Source: Portulaca oleracea
Taxonomy: Eukaryota; Streptophyta; Magnoliopsida; Caryophyllales; Portulacaceae
Assembly (NCBI GenBank): GCA_029582165.1
Contig: CM055874.1
Location: 33,603,383 to 33,667,382 of the forward strand
Direction: 5' to 3'
DNA: 64,000 nt
A program made the position numbers and the translations under genes. The notes beneath the pieces were generated by a model, which did no database searches, was not told where the DNA came from, and worked only from the letters and a program-made list of their open reading frames with translations. Of the stretch, positions 1-9,509 are shown piece by piece. Position 1 is the first letter of the stretch. Each line of letters opens with the position of its first letter.

Positions 1-183
1 TATTTAGAAGGTGTTACTGTAACTAAGTAGAAGAACAAGAAGCCCTAGGGATTCAACTTGTGGTATCTCTGTATCAAGTTTGATTCCCTTGAACTATCCA
101 ACTATCTATCCAACCTTAAGACTCACGTCATACTTACCCTAACACTAGGATTGGTTGCACGTCATATTGATGTGTAATTGATT
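1..183 (+). repeat. Ty3 family A LTR, 3' part (5' LTR of a deleted copy)
   Basis: The sequence closely matches 940-1020 plus 6289-6380, and in reverse complement the LTRs at 41903-42571, 47198-47827 and 47849-48500. It enters the window mid-LTR. The match stops just after TTGATGTGTAATTGAT, so the last LTR bases and the primer-binding site are missing. Together with the deleted interval that follows and the split LTR after it, this reads as the 5' LTR of an internally deleted + strand copy. Confidence 0.75.
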
Positions 184-370
184 ATGGAGATTCGTTTAGA
201 CTTGGTCTCACCTTTGGGGACCCAAGGTAAATGGGGATTCACATAGCCTTGGTCTCACTTTTGGGGATCCAAGATTCATAGAGGATGATGGAGATTAGTC
301 CAACTTAAGGTCACGTCCAAGCCCAAGAGAACATCCAAGCGAACCAAGCTAAGGGGGACGTCCTAAGTCA
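184..370 (+). other. Residual internal segment of the deleted Ty3 family A copy
   Basis: This joins the two family A LTRs. The right part (about 310-370) resembles the 3' internal end of the minus-strand family A element (reverse complement of about 42595-42650), including the shared words ACATCCAA and AGTCACGTG and a purine stretch CTAAGGGGGAC that may be a degenerate polypurine tract. The left part holds an imperfect direct duplication around CTTGGTCTCACYTTTGGGGA (near 205 and 250). There is no coding sequence; nearly all of gag-pol is deleted. Confidence 0.5.
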
Positions 371-782
371 CGTGAAAGACAAGTTTTAGGAGTAATTGTA
401 TTTTTATTATTATTAGATATGTTTGTTATAGTAGTATTTGTGTTTTCCTTAGTTTTAGGAAAGTTAGTTATAGATATTTTCCTTATTATATTAATTAAGT
501 TGTAAGGCATAATGCCAAAGTAGTTATTGTGTGTGTGTGTGTGACGTCTAGTAGGAGGATAGGAGAGACGTTTTATTTGTTGCTTGGACGCCAATTTAGG
601 AGAATCCTAGTCTTGGATGACTAATTTTGTAACTAATCCAATTAGGATTAAGAAAGCCAAATCCTAGAAAGATTCATACAATTGTAACTAATCCCCTTAA
701 GATTAGGAAATCCAAATTCTAGAAGGATTTGGTTGCTTAGACGTCAAGTCATTAGTCCTAATAGGATTAGGACATAGTCTAG

Positions 783-790
783 TATAAATA
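783..790 (+). promoter_or_regulatory. TATA box of the family A LTR
   Basis: TATAAATA followed by a G-rich stretch lies within the LTR, at the position expected for the U3 promoter. It is a match to consensus only, and the LTR is now split by an insertion downstream. Confidence 0.4.
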
Positions 791-1019
791 GGGAGGTTTG
801 TAGTCAGTCTAGACACACAGTTTTCGATCATGATGAATACAAAACGAGTTTTTACACACTTTGAGAGTTTTCACTTGTCTTTTCTACTATTGTATCTTGA
901 ATTGGCTATTCAAGTGGTGAGGTAGAGCTTGTTCCAATATTTAGAAGGTGTTTCTGTAACTAAGTAGAAGAACAAGAAGCCCTAGGGATTCAACTTGTGG
1001 TGTCTTTGTATCAAGTTTG

Positions 1020-1024
1020 ATTCC
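1020..1024. repeat. Target-site duplication ATTCC (left) of nested copia
   Basis: ATTCC directly precedes the LTR start TGTTAGG at 1025, and is repeated directly after the LTR end ACA at 6284-6288. The five-base length is standard for Ty1/copia integration. Confidence 0.95.
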
Positions 1025-1593
1025 TGTTAGGAAAGTGTCCTAAAATCACCAAATCTCTTGATCTCACAATTATTTGTTTCCTAATTGTATTAGGATATTA
1101 TTTAGGTTTCCTTATTGTGTTGGGTTTCCTAATTGTATTAGATTCTAAATCTACTTGGAGTGGGAGTCAAGTTAGGTTATAGGGAGTTCTCCCTATAAAT
1201 AGGGTGCATGTTTCTTCACCAAAAACATCGGTAAACACAGAGAGCTAGAGAGAGAGAAAATATTGAGAGAGAAAGGGGTCTCACCAATATTTTCCCCAGT
1301 GTATCCTGAGAGATTGTGAGTTGAGTGTTGAGGGATTGTTATTGTAATCTCCTTTGTGGATCGTATCACACCCTGTGATAGTGATCAGGTTGTACTCCTC
1401 CTTTCTCATAGTGGATTATTTTCTGGCTATCGCCGTCCGTGGGTTTTTCTCCGAGTTCTTCGGTTTCCCACGTAATTCTGGTGTTTGATTTTATCGCTTA
1501 TTTTTCGTTCCTAAATTTTGTCGTAATATCCGTCATCTCGTTTTCGATTCTATTATTCGCTCACGTTACCTTGCTACTCACTTTTCTCTAACA
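1025..1593 (+). repeat. Copia 5' LTR (569 bp)
   Basis: It begins TGTTAGGAAAGTG and ends CTCTAACA just before the primer-binding site. It carries a TATA box (CTATAAATAG near 1193-1202) and GAGA-rich sequence near 1240-1275. It lacks a 29-bp segment present in the 3' LTR, bounded there by AGGTT direct repeats. Confidence 0.95.
1194..1200 (+). promoter_or_regulatory. Copia LTR TATA box
   Basis: TATAAAT in the context CCCTATAAATAGGG is the likely core promoter of the element. The 3' LTR carries the same word at 5850-5856. Confidence 0.6.
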
Positions 1594-1595
1594 AG

Positions 1596-1607
1596 TGGTA
1601 TCAGAGC
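1596..1607 (+). other. Primer-binding site of copia element
   Basis: TGGTATCAGAGC lies two bases after the LTR end. This is the standard plant primer-binding site, complementary to the 3' end of initiator methionine tRNA, and it primes minus-strand DNA synthesis. Confidence 0.9.
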
Positions 1608-1610
1608 AAG

Positions 1611-2336
1611 GTGGAGATGGCTTCAATCATGAAGTGTGATATTCCAAAATTTGATGGAACGAGGAGTTTTACTATGTGGAGACTGCAGATGAAGGCGGTC
1701 CTGATTCAGCACGGGTTATGGGATGTGATTGAGTATCCCGACACGAAGACTGATGCGACAATGAGCGATGATGAATTCCAAAAACTCCAGAAGGATATCA
1801 AGGGGAATCTAACTCCAATGGAGTGGAAGAAGCTTGAACATAAGACTCTGGCAGGGATTCAGCTGTGCTTGGCGAAGCACATTCAGAGAGAGGTGATGCA
1901 TATCGAGAAACCTCGAGAGCTCTGGACCAAACTGGAAGAGCTGTACATGTCAAAGAGTCGTGCAAACAAGTATCGAATGAAGGAGAAATTCTACAGGCTG
2001 AAGATGCCCCAAGGTACTTCTATTCAGGCACATCTTAGTGAATTTGATTCTATTATTACTGAATTGGAATCAATGGATATAAAACACACTGATGAGGATA
2101 AGGCTTTTCATTTAATTCTGTCCCTACCTGCATCACATAAACAATTTAAGGAAATCATGTTGTATGGGAATCGTGGTGACCTTAACCTTAGTGAAGTAAA
2201 GGCTAGTTTACTGTCTAAGGAGAAACTTGATACTGATGGTGATGACCGTGGTGGTGATGCTATGGTTGTAAGGGTAGAAATCGAACGAGCGGGAAACGGG
2301 TCTAGAGGAGGTCTAAACACCGCTCAAAGTCTATGA
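1611..2336 (+). CDS. Copia gag (capsid) polyprotein, truncated by frameshift
   Basis: This frame encodes the gag capsid part of the copia polyprotein, which packages element RNA in cytoplasmic virus-like particles. It starts with an ATG shortly after the primer-binding site; a second in-frame ATG follows two codons later. Recognisable UBN2/copia gag features are FDGTRSFTMWRLQMKAVL near residues 13-32, LWTKLEELYMSK near 103-114, and FDSIITELESM near 143-154. The 241 residues end after a frame change near 2270, just before the zinc-knuckle region. Downstream, CNYCSKMGHIER is readable in another frame (about 2357-2392), but the fourth zinc-binding Cys is not kept. It is probably not functional as full Gag. 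Confidence 0.85.
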   Translation: MEMASIMKCDIPKFDGTRSFTMWRLQMKAVLIQHGLWDVIEYPDTKTDATMSDDEFQKLQKDIKGNLTPMEWKKLEHKTLAGIQLCLAKHIQREVMHIEKPRELWTKLEELYMSKSRANKYRMKEKFYRLKMPQGTSIQAHLSEFDSIITELESMDIKHTDEDKAFHLILSLPASHKQFKEIMLYGNRGDLNLSEVKASLLSKEKLDTDGDDRGGDAMVVRVEIERAGNGSRGGLNTAQSL

Positions 2337-2339
2337 ATC

Positions 2340-5300
2340 CTCACAAGAATAAGAAGTGTAACTATTGTAGTAAGATGGGGCATATAGAGAGACTTGGGAA
2401 AAACAGAGACCGAGCGGGAGAGTAAGGATAATCACACCAAACTGTACCTCAAACTGCGAGAGTCCGAGTCGATGGTGATGGGTTTGTAGTTACGGATGAT
2501 GCCTTGGCTACCACATCGAGTAGGATAGCTAGAGATGAGTGGGTTCTTGACACGGTGCACCTATCATATGTGTCCTCATTAGGACTGGTTCGAGTCTTAT
2601 GAGAGTGTTGACACCGGTCGTAGTCATGGGTAACGACACACGACTGCAAGGTTGCAGGAATCGCGAGATCAAAATCAAGACTCATGATGGCATCGTTAGA
2701 ACTCTCAAGGAGGTTCGCCATATCCCTAACATGACTCGAAATTTAATTTCTTTGGTTACTCTTGAAGCTACCCTGCAGTACAAAGGAGAAGATGGTGTTT
2801 TGAAAGTGTGCAGGGTTCCATGGTTCTTATGAAGGAATCGGGAAGGGCATCCTATACATCCCGCAGGGTCTACGATGTGAGGATCTGCAACGGCAATCCT
2901 AAATCTTGATGAGTCCGACAGCACAAAACTGTGGCACATGAGACTAGGCCACATGGGCGAGAAGAGAATGTCAATGTTGAGCAAGAAGGGATATCTTGAA
3001 GGCGCAAAGATCGGCAAGTGGAGTTCGATCACCGTGTCTCACGGAAACGTAAGAGGGTTAGGTTTTCAAGTGCTAAACACACAACAAATGAGGATCCTGA
3101 TTATATTCATTCAGATTTGTGGGGTCTGCTAGAGTGCCATCACCGTGGCAAGCGCTACATGTTGACATTCGTGGATGACTTCGAGGAAGACTTGGGATTA
3201 TTTCTCGCACAAGAATAAGACATTCTCATATTTCAAGAAGTTCAAAGCTTTGGTGGAGAAACTGCACAGCAGGAAAATCAAGAAACTTCGACCGATAATG
3301 GGTTGGAGTTTGTTGATTCGAATTTCTCAATTCGCGAGAGCGTGGGATTGCGAGGCATCGAACCTTGGTGGGTAAGCCTCAAAGAAACGGGTAGCCGAGA
3401 GAATCAACAGACACTCTTGGAGAAAGCCCGCATGCTCTTGAATGCAGGCTTTGGAAGAACAAATCGCTCGGGCGAGGTGATATCTATCGCACACTGTGAA
3501 CAGATCACCTCATGCCTCTATCGAATACCGATTCCAGAGGAAGTATGGACAGGTAATCCAGTTAATTATTCTAATTTGAGAATTTTTGGATGTCCTGTAT
3601 ATGTCCATGTGAATGATGGGAAGCTGTCTCCCAGGGCTGTTAAATGCATGTTTCTAGGTTACGGGTCTGAGTCTAAGGGATATAGAATGTGGTGTCCTGA
3701 TTTGATGAAAGTTATTCAGTCTAGAGATGTAACCTTTAATCAAACTGCTATGTTATCTGGAATGGAATCTACCGGTACTTCTGATGATGCAGGAAATCAG
3801 GAGAAGGATGCAGGAAGAATGGTGTTCGAGGTGGAGCAGGCTCAAGGTGGAGCTGCTGGAACCTACAATCAGGAGCAACCATCGATGCTCAACCAACTCA
3901 GTTGATGAGCCCGAGATTGAGACGAATGTTCCTCGGTGGAGGAACAACCATGCATTGCTAGAGATCGTCCCGGAGGGAGATCAGAGACCGGGCGATATAC
4001 TGAAGAAGATGATGCTGTGATTGCTTATGCGCTGAGTGTTGCAGAGGAGACTCTTGAAGGTGCTGAACCTTCTACCTATCAAGAGGCCATCTCTTGTCCG
4101 AATGCCTCAAATTGGATAGGAGCTATGCAAGAGGAGATGGAGAGTCCGCAGAAAATCATACATGGGAGCTATGTGAGTTGCCTAAAGGGCGACGAGCTCA
4201 TCGCTAAGTGGGTGTACAAGAGAAAGGAAGGTATCCCTGGTGTAGAAAGTGCAAGGTGGAAGGCCCGATTAGTGGTAAGGTTGCAACGGAAAGAAGGAAT
4301 CGACTACAACGAAGTATTCTCGCCAGTCGTGAGGCATACGTCGATCCGCACCTTGCTTTCCTTTGTTGTTCTATTTGATTTGGAGTTGGAGCAACTTGAT
4401 GTCAAGAAAGCTTTCCTCCATGGCGAGTTGGAGGAGGAAATATATGAGGCACAGAGGGTTTCATCGTTCTGCAAGGTGAACAGTACGCAGATTGAGAAAG
4501 TCCTTGTATGGACTTAAACAGCACCCAGCAAAGTGGTATAAAAGGGTTGATACCTTTATGGTAGAGGCAAGGGTACACAAGAAGTCACTATGATAATTGT
4601 GTGTACTACAGTGCAATTTGAAGAAAGGTCTTTCATTTATTTATTATTGTATGTGGATGACATGTTGATTGCCTCGGGACATGTCACTAATAAAGAAGTG
4701 AAATCTCAACTCAACCAGAGTTTGAGATGAAAGACTGAGCGCGAAGAAGATTTTGGGTATGGAGATCCAAAGGGATAGAAAGGGAAGTTGTTCTGTCTCG
4801 GAAGAAATATCTGGAGAAGGTGTTGATGATTCAACATGAGAAATCGAAAGCGCTTTCAACTCCTTTAGCCGCACACTTCAAGTCATGGTGAGAACCGGCC
4901 CTAACTGATTTGGAGGTAAGGAGGATGTCTAATATTCCCTATGCTAGTGCAGTTAGTAGTTTGATGTATGCTATGGTGTGTACTAGACCTGACCTGTCCC
5001 ACGCAGTTAGTGTGGTGAGTAGATATATGCAGAATCTAGGGAAAGAGCATTGGGAAGGAGTGAAGTGGATCATTCGCTATGTAAAGGGTACTTTGGAGAA
5101 GGGCATCCTGTATGATAGAGGTAGTCGCAACGCCCGATGTCGCAGTTATGTTGATGCCGATTATGGTGGAGATCTGGATAGGAGACGCCAATTTCGTGGT
5201 ATGTGTTCGTCATGTGGAGGAGCAATATCTCGAAAGCTTCACTTCAATCTATTGCAGCCTCTAGTACAGAGTGAATATATCACGCAACGGAAGGAGTGAA

Positions 5301-5586
5301 GGAGGCCATCCGTTGAGGGATTGGTCATGGAGCTTGGAGTACCACAGGCAAGATCGTGGTTTATTCTGCATGATCAGTGCTATACATCCGACAAAGAATG
5401 ACACTTATCATTCAAGACCAAGCATATAAGCGTCGGTATCACTTCATCGAGATACGATTCTTTGCAGGAGAGATCGTGGTGAAGAAGGTTCATACTTCTG
5501 ATAATCCTGCAGACATGTTAACTAAGCCTCTATCTATAGCTAAGTTCGAACATTGTTCGGACTTAGTTGGTGTTCTAAGCATGTGA
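2340..5586 (+). pseudogene. Copia pol remnant (protease, integrase, RT, RNase H), multiply frameshifted
   Basis: The domains are in copia order but in changing frames. Around 2530 a WVLDT stretch marks the protease, but the residues completing the active site are lost. GAG-pre-integrase WHMRLGHMGEKRMSMLSKKG is at about 2932-2991. Integrase signs are DYIHSDLWG near 3098-3124 and FGCPVYVHV near 3586. RT shows KWVYKRKEG (about 4207), LDVKKAFLHGELEEEIYE (about 4400-4450) and YVDDMLIASG (about 4650). The RNase H region includes TRPDLSHAVSVVSRYM (about 4983) and YVDADYGG (about 5148). At least six frame breaks exclude an intact polyprotein. The YVDD box survives, so decay is by indels rather than selective loss of catalytic residues. 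Confidence 0.9.
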
Positions 5587-5668
5587 GCCTCAGGCCACGC
5601 CTGCGGAGGCGTGTTGATGATGGCATACCAAGATGTTTATCTGGATCGATGATTCGTTGATTTTAGTC

Positions 5669-5680
5669 CAAGGTGGAGTT
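5669..5680 (+). other. Polypurine tract of copia element
   Basis: CAAGGTGGAGTT lies directly before the 3' LTR start TGTTAGG. Its purine-rich run is placed as expected for the plus-strand primer. Confidence 0.75.
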
Positions 5681-6283
5681 TGTTAGGAAAGTGTCCTAAA
5701 ATCACCAAATCTCTTGATCTCACAATTATTTGTTTCCTAATTGTATTAGGATATTATTTAGGTTTCCTTATTGTGTTGGGTTTCCTAATTGTATTAGATT
5801 CTAAATCTATTTGGAGTGGGAGTCAAGTTAGGTTATAGGGAGTTCTCCCTATAAATAGGGTGCATGTTTCTCCACCAAAAACACATCGGTAAACACAGAG
5901 AGCTAGAGAGAGAGAAAATATTGAGAGAGAAAGGGGTCTCACCAATATTTTCCCCAGTGTATCCTGAGAGATTGTGAGTTGAGTGTTGAGAGATTGTTAT
6001 TGTAATCTCCTTTGTGGATCGTATCACACCCTGTGATAGTGATCAGGTTTCCCACGTAGTGGATTATTTTGAGAGGTTGTACTCCTCCTTTCTCATAGTG
6101 GATTATTTTCTGGCTGTCGCCGTCCGTGGGTTTTTCTCCGAGTTCTTCGGTTTCCCACGTAATTCTGGTGTTTGATTTTATCGCTTATTTTTCGTTCCTA
6201 AATTTTGTCGTAATATCCGTCATCTCGTTTTTTATTCTATTATTCGCTTCCGCTGTTACCTTGCTACTCACTTTTCTCTAACA
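5681..6283 (+). repeat. Copia 3' LTR (603 bp)
   Basis: It is nearly identical to 1025-1593. The 34-bp length difference consists of a 29-bp segment between two AGGTT words (near 6048-6081), plus +2 and +3 bp indels. It ends CTCTAACA before the repeated ATTCC. Confidence 0.95.
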
Positions 6284-6288
6284 ATTCC
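6284..6288. repeat. Target-site duplication ATTCC (right) of nested copia
   Basis: A perfect copy of 1020-1024, directly abutting the LTR end. The host LTR reads through as ATTCCCTTGAACTATCC, as in the uninterrupted copy near 80-97. Confidence 0.95.
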
Positions 6289-6415
6289 CTTGAACTATCC
6301 AACTATCTATCCAACCCTAAGACTCACGTCATACTTACCCTAACCCTAGGATTGGTTGCACGTCATATTGATGTGTAATTTATTAAAACCCTAGCTTTGC
6401 ATCAGTTATATATCA
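6289..6415 (+). repeat. Ty3 family A 3' LTR, right part
   Basis: This continues the LTR interrupted at 1024, with the same order as 85-183. It then includes the LTR end sequence that is missing there (CTAGCTTTGCATCAGTTATA), finishing near TATATCA. Confidence 0.8.
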
Positions 6416-7073
6416 GTGTTCTACTTAAACGTTGCGTTTTGGCTTTTTATTAATTCCCTGTAAATACTATTATAGACGTCATTAGAATATTTTAGCTTTT
6501 ATTACTCCATCATTAGAGTTTAGTTAGAGTTTTATTTCAATTAATGAAAGTTGAAATTTTTATTTCAATCGTTTATCTCTCTAGTCTCTTTTATGCTTTG
6601 TTTCCTAGTTCTTCAAAAGTTCAATACTTTTCTTATTAGTTTAAACTCTAATCCCGATTTTTAGCGAACGAGAAGGATTAAGGTTTTCTTATTTGTTTGG
6701 AAGATTCAGGCAGTCTTAGTAATCTGAATCACACTTTTCTTATTTGCTTGGAAGATTTCGTGATTCAACTGCTAGGGGAGGTGGAGTGAAGAAAAGACAA
6801 CATGTATACTCATTTCAGTTTAAATTTATTCAATAGTTTAATCATAGTAATAGTTAGAGCATTAATTTAATTGCATGTTAGTTTAGTTGAGTTTTAATAT
6901 TTGCAGTTTTCAAGGTTAAATTCTGTTTCAATTCGTAGTTAAGTTAATTAGTTGTTATTGCTTATTTACTATTTTGGACCTAACAAACCTTACCAAACCA
7001 ATATCCTGTTTACCTACACACCATCCCTGTGGATACGACAACCATACTCTAACCCTTAGTTATACCCTGAACA
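6416..7073 (+). repeat. Athila-type Ty3 LTR remnant
   Basis: An AT-rich segment ending ATCCCTGTGGATACGAC...CTGAACA, a typical 3' portion of plant Athila/Tat LTRs, followed directly by a degenerate GGCGCC-type primer-binding site. The left boundary is unclear because it abuts the family A LTR without a visible TSD. Confidence 0.6.
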
Positions 7074-7074
7074 A

Positions 7075-7095
7075 TGGTGTCATTGCCGGAGATGG
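7075..7095 (+). other. Degenerate Athila-type primer-binding site
   Basis: TGGTGTCATTGCCGGAGATGG differs from the usual TGGCGCCGTTGCCGGGGA at four places. All four are C-to-T or G-to-A transitions. The position right after an LTR end supports the reading. Confidence 0.6.
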
Positions 7096-7590
7096 CGTTA
7101 TTGGGTTGATTAGGTTCTTTTTTTGCGTGATTAGTTTTATTGCTTTCTTAGGATTAATAAAAAACAAAAAATTGATAAACCAAGAAAAAGATAAAAACAA
7201 GACATCTTGAGTTATGGCTTCATAGTCTGAATAGTCATAGACTGGTTAGAAAAAGGAAATCGTGGTTGACCCCCTTGTACACCTTTAATCAACAACATTA
7301 TGGGGAATTTGACAAATTTCTCAGTGGTAGTTTTGTGTGTGTATCATTCTTTCTTGGTTAAGTTTGTCTTGTGCTTCTTCGAGTTAGAGCCCCCGACATA
7401 AGTGTTATAGGTACCTCTATCGTCTCGGCTAAGGAGTGGGAGGTGCCTCGTCGTGAAACCTCTAAACGTAAAAGTCTAGATATTCGGTTGGATGTTGCGA
7501 AATGCAAGAGGCATCTTGCATGTGAGACTTTTTCATGGCCAAGAGATCTAAGGGTTCGTCATCCCATCATTTCAAGCTAAAATGACACAA
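7096..7590 (+). other. Athila leader fragment, no ORF
   Basis: This follows the primer-binding site and has the pyrimidine-rich then AT-rich composition of an Athila 5' leader. It ends in a more GC-rich stretch (about 7370-7580) that I do not recognise. The open frame at 7371-7580 has no motif and is not called as a gene. Confidence 0.35.
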
Positions 7591-9500
7591 AAAAAAGAAG
7601 AAAAATAATGTCACTTATAAAACAATCACATTCTATTACTGGATTGAAGTTGAATAAGCTACAATATCTTCAGTTGTTTCATGAGACAACATGGTCTGTA
7701 GGGACAACAATGTATTGGATTCGATCAAATTTCATGACCTCCAACCTAATTAACTTATAGGTTTAAAATAAAATCTAGATTTGATTTGTCAGAGGTGGAT
7801 TGTACCTCAGAATCTGATTATAAACAAACCTACAAATTAGACTATAGAGAATTAGTTGCAACCGAACAACAATATGAAGGCCGGATGAATTTGATAGCCA
7901 TGAAGACAAGTAGATGACTGATCCATGGAGGACAATGAGCAAGGAAAATGACTCAACAACACAAGAAGAATAAACAAGAGGAGCACGAGGGAAAGATTGA
8001 ACTGGTAGTGAGCAGTTGTGAAGGATTGCATAGGGGTTGAAGCACTAGTAAACAATGATCTATAGAGGAGTGGAGAGCAAGGAGGCGATGTTTATGATGG
8101 GCATTGGGAGGAGAACAAAACTAGTTCGTGTGAGGGGCTGAAGGTAGGAAAATGAATTAGGCTTTCGCTCCCACTCTAGGTGCCTATTATATTTTTATTT
8201 GAAGATTTCCAAATTTTGTTATTATTTTAAGTTGGGTCAGATTTAATCAAGTTGACGATGCCTACCTCCAAATCAGCTCCAATTATATTTGAATTCATAG
8301 TTTCTTAACCGGATTTGGGTCAGGTTTTTTTTAGATTTTGTTTGAGCCTTTTTCACGTTGAATTCAATAAAATTTATCCTGAACTCAGATGCATTTGTCA
8401 TCTCTAATCGTCTCTTTTTTATATGAGGGTTTTTATCAAACACAATTTATTATTTACATTTTGTTATTTTTTTTATTAAAGTAGATGTCATGAAAATTAA
8501 TATTTTTTAATGGTCAATTTTTTTTTGATGGATTAATTGCCAAAGTAAAATTAAAATCTATCATCTCCTTTTATAATAATTTGTTAGTGCACCTTTTTTT
8601 GATTGGCTTCCAATTCCTTTAATCAACAAGAACTGTAACTTTCATCAAATATAGAAAATTAAATATCTACTATGGCCATTGTTTCTTCACAAAGGGTCAA
8701 ATCTGCTGCTAGTATTTTAAAAAAAAAAATTAACTGAAACACCACTAAAAATAAGTTAACATTTTAGACATATTAATTATGTAGCAGATAGCGTTTTAGA
8801 CAATTTAGGTTGTGCTTAACAGTAAATTGAGATAGTGCTTAGTATTTTGAAAAAGTTAAAGCTTTAATTGGATAAATATTAGTGTAAGCAAGCATTCTGA
8901 TTCAAATGGAGTTTTATGAAACATTAGTAAAATTAATGTTTATCTTTTGGACTAGTGTTTCACTTTTTTGTCAATAAATACTCTTGGAAAATTTAATCTT
9001 TAAAAATTATTATTATCTTTTGATTTCAATTCACATTAATTAGCTAACCAACGACTAAATTTGCCGAACATAATCTCTATTTGAACAACCATCTGCTATT
9101 TGTTGCTTAAACAACTATCTACTACATAGACAACTATCCATTGTCTCTCTCAAAAAAAAAAATATCCATTGTCTAAGTCGATAATTTTGCAGATCATGGC
9201 CTTAAAAAGAATATGTTTCAGTTTATTTTAGTTTTGAACTACTTTATGTACCAAGCTAATTAAGCTAACATGTTTGACAAATAGTTATTATATTTAAAAT
9301 GTTTTCAGAATTTCGTCGTATATATTCTGGTAATATTTCTTATTACATATCATCAAAAGATAAAAGCATATTAATTCATCGGAAATGATAAATATCTTGG
9401 GCAAGACACATATTAAGTGTCTTCCCATGGTATAAAACCTATATATTTGTAAATTAAATTGAAAAACAATTACATGATCGATTTTTATAACTATAATAAT
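7591..9500. other. AT-rich intergenic DNA, no gene seen
   Basis: Both strands lack recognisable coding motifs, RNA genes or long repeats. Poly-A and poly-T runs and AT-rich low-complexity patches are frequent (for example 8460-8530 and 8710-8740). Confidence 0.5.
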
Positions 9501-9509
9501 ATATATAAA
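9501..9509. repeat. 9-bp TSD ATATATAAA (left) of long-TIR MULE
   Basis: ATATATAAA immediately precedes GGGAATAGATATAATGAG at 9510 and is repeated exactly at 15593-15601 after the mirrored end. Nine base pairs is the hallmark TSD length of the Mutator superfamily. AT-richness slightly weakens the evidence. Confidence 0.85.

Larger units (their letters stand above)
371..1024 (+). repeat. Ty3 family A 3' LTR, left part, split by nested copia
   Basis: The LTR includes a TATA box (TATAAATA at 783-790). It matches 1-60 at 941-1020 (TATTTAGAAGGTGTTTCTG and onward). It is interrupted after ATTCC at 1020-1024 and resumes after the copia element at 6289. The exact 5' boundary is uncertain because the LTR start differs among copies. 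Confidence 0.75.
1025..6283 (+). mobile_element. Nested Ty1/copia LTR retrotransposon, complete ends, defective pol
   Basis: A 5.26-kb element bounded by LTRs that start TGTTAGGAAAG and end CTCTAACA. It has a 5-bp TSD, an initiator-Met-type primer-binding site, gag, and remnants of protease, integrase, reverse transcriptase and RNase H in copia order. It is inserted in a Ty3 family A LTR. The LTRs differ by roughly eight substitutions plus small indels, so the insertion is recent, yet pol is split over several frames. It may have moved with proteins supplied by another copy. Its lineage within Ty1/copia was not resolved. Confidence 0.95.
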
